A stretch of DNA of 64,000 nucleotides from Desulfobaculum sp044987625 (GTDB lineage Bacteria > Desulfobacterota > Desulfovibrionia > Desulfovibrionales > Desulfovibrionaceae): contig NZ_JBJDSB010000003.1 in NCBI RefSeq assembly GCF_044987625.1, positions 1-64,000 on the forward strand. Reading direction: 5' to 3'. Shown here in pieces: positions 52,485 to 60,414 of the stretch. The position numbers and the translations under genes were made by a program. Every line of letters starts with the position of its first letter. Position 1 is the first letter of the stretch. The notes beneath the pieces are model-generated. The model did not search any database. It was not told the origin of the DNA and saw nothing but the letters and a program-made list of their open reading frames with translations.

Positions 52485-54584
52485 TCATGCCGCTGCGGTA
52501 TGCGGGGTGCCGGACTGCGTGCGCATGCGTTGCATCATCCACACCGCGCCCCAAATGATCAGCCCGGCGGGGTAGACCCAGTAGCGCTGGTCGTGCGGGA
52601 TGCCGGTTAGCTGGGCGATGAGGTCCGGGCGCATCATGATGAGGGTGATGCTGAGCAGAATGGGGACTTCCCAGAGCTTATTGCGCGTGATGAACCACCC
52701 CTGCGTTGCCGAGGCAAAGGCAAAGTTGCCCACGCAGGCCATAAGGAAGATGAGTCCACCTTGCAGCCAGCTATCCACATTGTGGAGGATGAGGTCGTGG
52801 TTGAAGATGAACATAAAGGGCAAAATGGCTGTGCGTATGTCGTAGAGGAAGCCCTGAATGCCTGTGGGAATGGGTGGCGACTCGGCAATGGCCGCCGCGG
52901 CGTAGGCGGCAAGGCCCACGGGCGGCGTATCGTCGGCGAGAATGCCGAAGTAGAAGCAGAACAGATGCGCCGCCATAAGCGGAACGATGAAGTCCTGCGT
53001 TGCGCCAAGGGTGACGATGGCTGGCGCGGTGAGGGACGCCATGACGATGTAGGTCGCCGTGGTGGGCAGACCCATGCCGATGAGCAGGCTGGCGGCGGCG
53101 GTGATGACGAGCATCAGGAAGATGTTGCCACCGGAAAGCTGGTCGATGACCTGCGTGATAAGGCCGCCAAGGCCAAGGGCCACAACGCCCACGATGATGC
53201 CCGCCGCGGCGGTGGCCATGGCCACGCCCGCCATGTTGCGCGCGCCGTCGGCCATGGCGAGTACGATGTCGCGTATGCCTTGTCCAAAGGCGGGGCGCAT
53301 GGGCTTGCCGCTTATGCGGGCGCGGATGGGACGCTGCACCAGCATGATGACCGTCAGCACGATGATGGCGCGGAACGCGGCAAGCTCGGGAGAGTGCCGC
53401 AGGATAATCAGTTCATACAGCAGCATGGCCAGCGGCAGCAGAAAATGCAGCCCGGCGAGAAGCGTGGGCACAAAGCGTGGAAGCTCGGCGCGCGGGATGC
53501 CCTGAAGCCCCAGCTTGCTGGCCTCGATGTGCGAAATGTAGATGAGCGCCGCGTAGGAGACAAAGGCCGGAACCGCCGCCGCCTTGACGACCTCAATGTA
53601 CGGCACGTTGACGTACTCCGCGATGATGAAGGCCGCCGCGCCCATGATGGGCGGGGCCAGCTGACCGTCTGTTGAGGCGGCTACCTCAATAGCCCCGGCC
53701 TTGGTGCCGGGGTAGCCGACTTTTTTCATCATGGGGATGGTGAAGGTGCCGGTGGTGACGATGTTGGCAATGGATGAGCCGGACACCATGCCGGTGAGTC
53801 CGGACCCGAGGATGGCGGCCTTGGCCGGTCCGCCTTTGAAGCCGCCCAGCAGGCACAGGGCTAGCTGAATGAAAAAGTGTCCGGCTCCGGCCTTCTCCAG
53901 CATGGTGCCAAAGAGGACGAAGAGGAACACGATGGTGGCGGAGACGTCGAGGGGGATGCCGTATATGCCCTCGGACGACATGGTCATCTGCCCGATGAAG
54001 CGGTTTAGGGACACGCCCTTGAAGGCGATAACATCGGGCATGTACGGCCCGAGAAAGGCGTAGATGATGAAGAGAAGCGCGATGACGGGCAGGGCCGGAC
54101 CGATGACGCGCCGCGTCCCCTCAAGCAGCAGCGCCACCAGCAGGATGCCGAAGACAAGGTCGCGCGTGGTGGGCGCGCCGTAGCGCATGGATATGCCGTC
54201 ATAGTCCAAAAAGATGTACAGCGCGGCCAGCGCCGCAAAAAGGGCGAGGATGTAGTCCAGAATGGTCACGCGGTGCATGGCGAGGAAGAACCGCAAGTCC
54301 GGCCGCCAGTTGGGCGTGAACTTGAACATGGGAATATTCAGATACACCAGCACTATGGCGAAGCCGAGGTGAAAGGCCCGGATATAGAGCGTATCCAGAA
54401 TAAGCCAACTGGCCGTGGACAGCTGGAACAGGGACCACAGCACCGCAATGCCAATGGTCAGAGCGCGCGTGACGCCGTAGCTGTCGCTTTGCAGGCCGTG
54501 TTCGGCTTCGGCAAGGCGCTTGGCGTACTCCACACCTTTGATGTCGGGGTCGTGTTCAGTCTGGTGGCGCGGTGCGTGTGGCAT
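52485..54584 (-). CDS. TRAP transporter permease, fused 4TM/12TM subunits (TAXI type)
   Basis: The 699-residue permease has about 18 membrane helices. The first 200 residues hold the DctQ-like part, the rest the DctM-like part: PFAFL-type segment FGTMLEKAGAGHFFIQLAL, SGSSIANIVTTGTFTIP, EVAASTDGQLAPPIMGAAAF and GLPTTATYIVMASLTAPA, which are typical of fused TAXI permeases. It imports small organic acids or similar solutes using sodium or proton gradients. I start it at ATG 54584; a GTG 12 bases before would overlap the AGGAG. It follows the binding protein gene through a stable hairpin. Confidence 0.92.
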   Translation of the reverse strand: MPHAPRHQTEHDPDIKGVEYAKRLAEAEHGLQSDSYGVTRALTIGIAVLWSLFQLSTASWLILDTLYIRAFHLGFAIVLVYLNIPMFKFTPNWRPDLRFFLAMHRVTILDYILALFAALAALYIFLDYDGISMRYGAPTTRDLVFGILLVALLLEGTRRVIGPALPVIALLFIIYAFLGPYMPDVIAFKGVSLNRFIGQMTMSSEGIYGIPLDVSATIVFLFVLFGTMLEKAGAGHFFIQLALCLLGGFKGGPAKAAILGSGLTGMVSGSSIANIVTTGTFTIPMMKKVGYPGTKAGAIEVAASTDGQLAPPIMGAAAFIIAEYVNVPYIEVVKAAAVPAFVSYAALIYISHIEASKLGLQGIPRAELPRFVPTLLAGLHFLLPLAMLLYELIILRHSPELAAFRAIIVLTVIMLVQRPIRARISGKPMRPAFGQGIRDIVLAMADGARNMAGVAMATAAAGIIVGVVALGLGGLITQVIDQLSGGNIFLMLVITAAASLLIGMGLPTTATYIVMASLTAPAIVTLGATQDFIVPLMAAHLFCFYFGILADDTPPVGLAAYAAAAIAESPPIPTGIQGFLYDIRTAILPFMFIFNHDLILHNVDSWLQGGLIFLMACVGNFAFASATQGWFITRNKLWEVPILLSITLIMMRPDLIAQLTGIPHDQRYWVYPAGLIIWGAVWMMQRMRTQSGTPHTAAA

Positions 54585-54691
54585 GCGTGGCTGCACTCCT
54601 AGGCTGCGGGTTGCGGAGGACAGTCGTCCGCCATGCGGGGATGACCGGGGACCGGGACGCCGCGCGGGCGTCTGTAACGAAAGGCGAGGGA

Positions 54692-54725
54692 GCGCGCCGG
54701 ACCGGCCTTGGCCGGTCCGGCGCGC
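54692..54725. promoter_or_regulatory. Perfect 16-bp hairpin between binding protein and permease genes
   Basis: GCGCGCCGGACCGGCC pairs fully with the following 16 bases around TT. It lies 8 bp after the binding-protein stop (minus-strand direction) without a T-run. Such stems protect the upstream message and lower expression of the permease relative to the binding protein. Confidence 0.7.
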
Positions 54726-54732
54726 GTGGAAG

Positions 54733-55710
54733 CTACATCAGCCCGGCTTCCTGATAGTAGCGCATGGCGCCGGGATGGATGGGAGCGGACAGGCCCTGAA
54801 GCATGCCGCGCTTGGTCAGCACCTTGTATGCGGGGTGCAGTTTTTTGAATTCCTCAAAGTTTTCAAAAACTTCCTTGGTGATGGCGTACACCACGTCGGC
54901 GGGGACCTTGGAGGAGGTCACAAAGGTGGCCTTCACGCCAAAGGTCTTCACGTCTTTTTTATTGGTGGCACCGGGGTAGAACTCGATGGGGATGTCCGAG
55001 GGCGCGTAGTAGGGGTACTCGCTGAACAGGGAGTCCACGCCCGTGATGTCGATGATGCGCACGGCGCGCTTGCCGGCGGTGGCTTCCTTGATGGCGCCGG
55101 AGGGGTGGCCAACGGTGTAGAAGAAGGCGTCGATGCGGCCGTCCTGCAACAGGCCGGGAGCCTCGGCGGCTTTGACGCCCTCGGCGGTGAGGTCCTTATC
55201 AATGTCGAAACCGAGGGCCGTCAGCGCGTCAATGGCGTTTTGGCGCTGGCCGGAACCGGGGTTGCCGATGTTGATAATTTTGCCCTTCAGGTCCTGCACG
55301 GTGGTGATGCCCGCATCCTCTGCGGCCACCAGCGTGACGGACTCGGGATGGATGCTGAACACGGCGCGCAGGTCGCGCTGCGGTCCGCTGTCCTTCCATT
55401 CGGCCATGCCCTTCATGGCCTGATACTGCCTGTCGGACTGCACAATGCCGAATTCCAAATCGCCCGCCATAATGGCGTTGACGTTAAACACGGAGCCGCC
55501 CGTGGATTCCACGGTGCAGCGGATGCCGTATTCGTCTTTCTTTTTGTTGACGATGCGGGCGATGGCGCCGCCGGTGGGGTAGTAGACGCCGGTGATGCCG
55601 CCGGTGCCAATGGTGATGAAGGTGGTCTTGGCTGCTGCGCCCGTGGGCATGGTGCCCATGAGGAAGACTCCCAGGCACAGGGTGAAGGTAAGCATGAACC
55701 ATTTCCGCAT
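54733..55710 (-). CDS. TAXI-family TRAP transporter solute-binding protein
   Basis: The 325-residue precursor has a signal peptide (MRKWFMLTFTLCLGVFLMG, cleavage near AAA) and the TAXI signature: ITIGTGGITGVYYPTGGAIA, FGIVQSDRQYQAMKG, VSLVA-like SVTLVAAEDAGI and GNPGSGQRQNAIDALTALGF, with a FYTVGHPSGAI motif. It captures the solute in the periplasm for the fused permease. GGAGG lies 6 bases before the ATG. The ligand is unknown; characterised TAXI proteins bind glutamate-like or other dicarboxylic solutes. Confidence 0.92.
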   Translation of the reverse strand: MRKWFMLTFTLCLGVFLMGTMPTGAAAKTTFITIGTGGITGVYYPTGGAIARIVNKKKDEYGIRCTVESTGGSVFNVNAIMAGDLEFGIVQSDRQYQAMKGMAEWKDSGPQRDLRAVFSIHPESVTLVAAEDAGITTVQDLKGKIINIGNPGSGQRQNAIDALTALGFDIDKDLTAEGVKAAEAPGLLQDGRIDAFFYTVGHPSGAIKEATAGKRAVRIIDITGVDSLFSEYPYYAPSDIPIEFYPGATNKKDVKTFGVKATFVTSSKVPADVVYAITKEVFENFEEFKKLHPAYKVLTKRGMLQGLSAPIHPGAMRYYQEAGLM

Positions 55711-56021
55711 GTGTCGCCTCCTGCCGGATGAGGTGTGGACTCGGTGGCCCCCGGGGTGGAGGCTGCCGTGTGGTGGTATCGACCTTCCCTGATGTCAGGG
55801 ACGTCAGCGCAGTTGTGATAACAACCTGTTAGCAAAGACCATTTGTGATTATTCATCGTTCGTTACCAAAACTTAAGAAAAATGGCAAATTTTGTCGTAA
55901 GTTTTGTAGTGATCTGTGAATTTCTTCATTCTTTCATGCAGTGTGCGATGAAGTCTTGCGTTTTTTGGGAAATAGGGACAACACTTTATGGCATACACCG
56001 CCATCAAGCGAAGGGGCGCAT
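55711..56021. other. Divergent regulatory region
   Basis: This AT-rich 311-bp region separates the TAXI gene from the ATP-grasp gene. It contains CCCTGATGTCAGGG (55787-55800, perfect arms) and TTGTGATAACAA (55813-55824, near-palindrome), both possible operator sites. No gene seen. Confidence 0.5.
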
Positions 56022-57419
56022 ATGTACCGCCAGTTTGTCCGTCTTGAAGATGGGGTCTACTACGTCGTCTACGTTGGCGAGGTAAAGGCCTGCTGTCTGA
56101 ATGCGTACGTCGCGCAGGCGTTTCGGCGCAGTATTGGGCAGGAAGTGCGTGTGATTTCAATCGTTCCCGACATGATGATGGAGTATCGGTGGACTGACGT
56201 GATGGTCGTCAATCCACCTGCGGAGCGGCTGCGGTGGGTGCTGGGGCGCGATGTGGCGCGCCGGGTGCCGTCCGCGGCCTTTGCCGCCGGAGTCTGCGCC
56301 GACGCCGCGGTCCTGCGCCTGCTGACGGAGCTGGTGCGGCGGCAGGGCGAGGTGCCGGTGTGGATGTTCGAAAGCCGTCCGGAGCTGAGTGTGCGCCTTG
56401 CCGGGGGCGTGCGCCTTGTGGGGCCGGACGCGGACCTGACCCGGCTCATCAACGACAAAACATGGCAGTACGCCGCCTTTGCGGACATTGTGCCCGTGGT
56501 GGAGCACAGGGTGTGCTCCGGCCGTGAGGCCATGTGCCGCGCGGCGGGTGATATGCTGGAGTATTGCGCCGAGGGCGTGTTCGTCTCCATGGCGTACTCC
56601 GCCGGCGGCGGGGCGAGCATGGTTGCCGCCACGGTGACCGATTGCGCGGCGCGGTTTGAGGAGGCGGACGCGCAGTATTTCGTCTGCCGGTACATGCCGC
56701 ACTGCTTTGATCCAACGGTGCTTGGCGTGGTGGCGGGACCGGATGACGTCTATGTGGCGGGCGTGGCGGATATGGCCATTGAAAACGGCACCGCCTTTCG
56801 CGGTTCCACCTTTCCCTCCATCTTGCCCGCCAATGTGCAGCGGAGCCTGCGCGAGGCCACGGAGCGCGTGGGGCGGCGGCTTGGGGAAATGGGCTTTCGG
56901 GGTATCTTTGGCTGCGACTACATCGTGGATGAGCGCGGCGAGTATTATTTCATTGAGGTAAACCCCCGCAAGCAGGGCACAACCATGGAGTTTTGCGCGT
57001 ATCTGGAGCAGCACCTGCCCCCCGGCGCGCCCAACCTGCCGGAATTGGAATACCACGCCGTGCTGCATGGGCGCTTTCCGCCGAAGACGGTGCGCCCCGG
57101 CGAGGCGGGAACGCGTAGCGCGCCGCTGTGGTGGGGGACGTACAATTACAAGACGGACGTGGGGGTGACCACGCACGACGCCGCGCCCCAGATTATGTCG
57201 GAGCGGGAGTTGTTCGCCTCGGTGGCGGAGCATGGCGGGCGCGGGCACATTGTGCGCGAGCATGTGGGCGCGGGGATGATGGTTCTGCCCGGAACCTTCC
57301 TTGCGCGGGTAGTGGCGGCCGCGCCGACGCGGGACGCCATGCTGGAGGAGCTGGAGGCGGGCAAGGCGCGCATAGCGCAAACGGTGGCGGTGGACGGCGG
57401 ATGCGGCTGTGTGGCCTAA
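56022..57419 (+). CDS. ATP-grasp domain protein, probable carboxylate-amine ligase
   Basis: The 465-residue protein carries an ATP-grasp domain in its middle: LINDKTWQYAAFADIVP as the first lobe, FVSMAYSAGGGASMV as the grasping loop, then RGIFGCDYIVDERGEYYFIE and VNPRKQGTT with the Mg-binding Asp, Glu and Asn. The first 110 residues (starting YRQFVRLEDG) and the C-terminal 90 are not recognised. The C-terminus ends GGCGCVA. Such enzymes join a carboxylate to an amine through an acylphosphate. AAGGGG precedes the ATG. It is 33 bp upstream of a KamA-like gene, in one operon. Confidence 0.82.
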   Translation: MYRQFVRLEDGVYYVVYVGEVKACCLNAYVAQAFRRSIGQEVRVISIVPDMMMEYRWTDVMVVNPPAERLRWVLGRDVARRVPSAAFAAGVCADAAVLRLLTELVRRQGEVPVWMFESRPELSVRLAGGVRLVGPDADLTRLINDKTWQYAAFADIVPVVEHRVCSGREAMCRAAGDMLEYCAEGVFVSMAYSAGGGASMVAATVTDCAARFEEADAQYFVCRYMPHCFDPTVLGVVAGPDDVYVAGVADMAIENGTAFRGSTFPSILPANVQRSLREATERVGRRLGEMGFRGIFGCDYIVDERGEYYFIEVNPRKQGTTMEFCAYLEQHLPPGAPNLPELEYHAVLHGRFPPKTVRPGEAGTRSAPLWWGTYNYKTDVGVTTHDAAPQIMSERELFASVAEHGGRGHIVREHVGAGMMVLPGTFLARVVAAAPTRDAMLEELEAGKARIAQTVAVDGGCGCVA

Positions 57420-57452
57420 GGCCCGCGTGGGCAGCAGAACCTGGAGGTAAGC

Positions 57453-59027
57453 GTGATACAGGCCAAGGAGACGGCGGTGGATGCACTGACGAAGGACTTT
57501 TTGGACAAGCTTGCGGGAGGCGGCGCGCCGTCCACGGAGCAGCGCGAAACGGTGATGCGCCTGTATGCGCTGGCGCGCGAGGCCGCGGGCACGGCGGCCA
57601 TTGTGGCCTTTTTCGCCGCCTTGCGCGAGATGAAGCGCGCCAGCGGTCTTGGGTACGAGGCCTTTGGCCTGACGCGGGAGGCGCTGGTGGACATCGCGCG
57701 CCTGCATGCGGAGCGCGATGAGCACGGCGTGAGTGTCGGCGGACGGGTTGGACGCGCCTATGATGTGCTGGAGGCCGCCAACGACCGCGTGGAGACCTAT
57801 CTTGCCCAGCAGGAGGCTGTGCCCGACGGCGAGGCGCTGTGGGAGCGCATGCAACAGAATGCGGCGCGCATCAGGTCCGTCCTCGGCATGAGCGACGATG
57901 ACTGGAACTCCTTTTCCGGCCAGCTACGCCACGCCATAAACGACGTGGATACGCTGGCCAAGTGCGTGGAACTGCCACAGGCCACCATCCGCGAGGTCAC
58001 GCGGGTGACGGAAAAGTACCGCATGCGGCTGACGCCGTACTACGCCAGCCTCATTATGCCCGGCGTGGTCAACGACCCGGTGCTGCTGCAGGCCGTGCCC
58101 ACAGCCGAAATGGTGGACAATATGGGTGTGGAACTGCCGCCCGTGGCGTCGGACCATTCCCCGGCGCGGCTTATTGATCAGTTCTACCCCCGCGTGGTGG
58201 CGGTGAAGGTGACCAATATGTGCGCCATGTACTGTACGCACTGCCTGCGCATTGCCCACATTGGCAAGGCGGACCGCGTCTTCCCGCGCGAGGCGTATAC
58301 CGAGGCGCTTAACTACATCCGCAGCAATCCCCGCATCCGCGACGTGCTCATCACTGGCGGCGACGCTTTTATGCTGCCCAATGAAACGCTGGGGTGGCTG
58401 TTGGAACAGCTGGACAACATCCCCCATGTGCAGATGAAGCGCCTTGGCACCCGCGTGCCCGTGACCACGCCCCAGCGCGTGGACGAAGCGCTTCTTGGCA
58501 TTCTTGCGGCGTCCAATGACAAAAGCCCGGTGCGCGTGGTGACGCAGGTGAACACCGCGCAGGAGCTGACGCCCGTCTCTCGCGCGGCGTTCAAGGCCAT
58601 CTCCGGGCAGGTGAGCGCCATTTTGAATCAAGCCGTGCTGCTGCGGGGGATTAACGATTCCAGACCAAAAATGTGGAAGCTGTGCGAAACCCTGCACGCT
58701 TCGTATATCCGCCCGTATTACGTCTTCAACTGCAGTTACAGGAACCCGCAGTATACGCATATGCGCGTGCCCGTGGAAAAGGGGCGCGACATCATCGAAA
58801 GCATGTACGGCAACATCTCCGGAGACGCCATCCCCCGATATATCGCGGCGGCTGGCGGCAAGATTCCCCTGCACCGCAGCAACGTGGTGGGCCGCGCCGA
58901 GGACGGCGGCCTGCGCCTGCGCAAGCCGTGGAACGGCGAGGAGACCGTGTACCCCGACGCGGACGCGGACCTGTATGCGGACGACGACCACTTTGCCTTT
59001 GCCCGGACGGAGGGAGAGGACACGTGA
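57453..59027 (+). CDS. KamA-family radical SAM aminomutase-like protein
   Basis: The 524-residue protein belongs to the lysine 2,3-aminomutase family. The core shows YRMRLTPYYASLIMPG, the cluster motif CAMYCTHC, DVLITGGDAFMLPNETL, LGTRVPVTTPQRVD, LNQAVLLRGIND and RPYYVFNCSYRN. The PLP lysine is kept in AAAGGKIPL. The two aspartates that bind the lysine amino group in true lysine aminomutase are replaced (Ser in NCSYR, Ala before GGK), so the substrate probably differs. About 130 extra N-terminal residues have no known fold. Start GTG with TGGAGG upstream; the stop overlaps the next gene. Confidence 0.88.
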   Translation: MIQAKETAVDALTKDFLDKLAGGGAPSTEQRETVMRLYALAREAAGTAAIVAFFAALREMKRASGLGYEAFGLTREALVDIARLHAERDEHGVSVGGRVGRAYDVLEAANDRVETYLAQQEAVPDGEALWERMQQNAARIRSVLGMSDDDWNSFSGQLRHAINDVDTLAKCVELPQATIREVTRVTEKYRMRLTPYYASLIMPGVVNDPVLLQAVPTAEMVDNMGVELPPVASDHSPARLIDQFYPRVVAVKVTNMCAMYCTHCLRIAHIGKADRVFPREAYTEALNYIRSNPRIRDVLITGGDAFMLPNETLGWLLEQLDNIPHVQMKRLGTRVPVTTPQRVDEALLGILAASNDKSPVRVVTQVNTAQELTPVSRAAFKAISGQVSAILNQAVLLRGINDSRPKMWKLCETLHASYIRPYYVFNCSYRNPQYTHMRVPVEKGRDIIESMYGNISGDAIPRYIAAAGGKIPLHRSNVVGRAEDGGLRLRKPWNGEETVYPDADADLYADDDHFAFARTEGEDT

Positions 59028-60226
59028 TGCGCGCTGAGGTGTTTCGACAGATTCGGCGGAACGTGGCCGAGCGCGAGGGCGAGATGCTGGCGCTCCTTGA
59101 ACGCATCGTGCGCATGAACAGCCATTCCGCCAATCATGACGGCATCAACGCCGTGGCGGGCGTCTTCGCCACACAGTTGGAGGCGCTGGGCTTTGCCGTG
59201 GAGGTCCGCACCCGCCACCACAGCGGGAACATGGTTCTTGGCCGCAGTCCAGCCCGGATGGCCGCGGGCAGCCGCACGCCGCAGGTGCTTCTGGTGGGGC
59301 ACATGGACACGGTCTTTCCCGTGGATGCGGGGTTTGACTGCTTCCGGCGCGAGGGCCGCAATATCATCGGTCCGGGCATCATCGACATGAAGGGCGGTCT
59401 TGTGACCGCCCTTTTTGCGCTTATGGCCCTTGATGACGCTGGCGAATTGGGGGACATGCCCGTCACTTTCGTCCTGAATCCGGACGAGGAAATCGGCTCG
59501 CCATGGTCGCGTGAATGCATTGAGGAGGAGGCGCGGCGCAGCGGGTGCGCCTTTGTCTTTGAATGCAGCGGCCTGCTTGGCGAGACCGTGACCGGGCGCA
59601 AGGGGCGCATGCCCTTTACTTTCAGCGTCAGCGGGCCGGGGGGGCACTCCGGCGCAACGGGCATGCACAAGCCCAGCGCCATAGTGGAACTGGCCCGCCG
59701 CATTGTGACCGTGGAGGGCTTGAACGAGCCATACCGGGGCCTTTCCGTCAATGTTGGCGTGATTGAGGGCGGCACGGGGCCTAATGTGGTGCCCGAGCAG
59801 GCCACGGCGTACGCGGAGGCGCGCTACATGGAGGAGGCCGACGGCGACACCCTGCGCGCCGCGCTGGAAAACGCCATGCTGCGGCCCGGCATTCCCGGCA
59901 CGGTATGCCGCGTGGAGTTTGGCAGCGGCCGCCCCGCCATGGAGCCAACGCGCGAGAACCGGGCGCTGTTTGGCGTGGCGGGCGTTATGGCTGCGCGTCT
60001 GGGCATTCCCATTGGCGAGGACTTCCGGGGTGGGGTGTCGGATGCGAATTTCATTGCGCGGGCGGGGTGTCCTGTGCTCGACGGCATGGGGCCATCCGGC
60101 GCGCGCGACCACTCCCACGACGAATATATGGTTGCGGATTCCCTTGTGCCGCGCACGCAGCTTGCCGCCATGACCATGACCGAATGCTGGCGGCTGCTCG
60201 CGCGCGGGCGGCTCTTTGACGATTAG
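59027..60226 (+). CDS. M20-family metallopeptidase
   Basis: The 399-residue peptidase/deacylase has the motifs VLLVGHMDTVFPVD, GPGIIDMKGGLVTAL, LNPDEEIGSPWSRE, SGPGGHSGATGMHKPSA and a late RDHSHDEY histidine. These fit the ArgE/DapE/CPG2 group. It starts inside the KamA stop (ATGA) after GGAGGGAGAGG, so the two are translated together. It may hydrolyse an amide made by the upstream ATP-grasp ligase or release an amino acid for the mutase; the direction is not known. Confidence 0.88.
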   Translation: MRAEVFRQIRRNVAEREGEMLALLERIVRMNSHSANHDGINAVAGVFATQLEALGFAVEVRTRHHSGNMVLGRSPARMAAGSRTPQVLLVGHMDTVFPVDAGFDCFRREGRNIIGPGIIDMKGGLVTALFALMALDDAGELGDMPVTFVLNPDEEIGSPWSRECIEEEARRSGCAFVFECSGLLGETVTGRKGRMPFTFSVSGPGGHSGATGMHKPSAIVELARRIVTVEGLNEPYRGLSVNVGVIEGGTGPNVVPEQATAYAEARYMEEADGDTLRAALENAMLRPGIPGTVCRVEFGSGRPAMEPTRENRALFGVAGVMAARLGIPIGEDFRGGVSDANFIARAGCPVLDGMGPSGARDHSHDEYMVADSLVPRTQLAAMTMTECWRLLARGRLFDD

Positions 60227-60414
60227 GGCGGCGGGTGCACGGCGGGAACACTGCGCTGCTTTGGCGCAGGCGGCGGGCGGCGTATGGCCTTGCCGCTCGG
60301 GAAAAAAGCATGTCCGCAAGCTGACGAACGGCAGGTGAGTACTTGCGCAAAACAGGTTTCGGGTATAGTTCAAATAACCGATCACTCAGTTTTTCGAAGC
60401 GACATGGGGGAGTT

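Noticed and set aside
57453..59027. Assignment as lysine 2,3-aminomutase
   Set aside because: The aspartates that bind the lysine side chain are missing, so only family membership is claimed.
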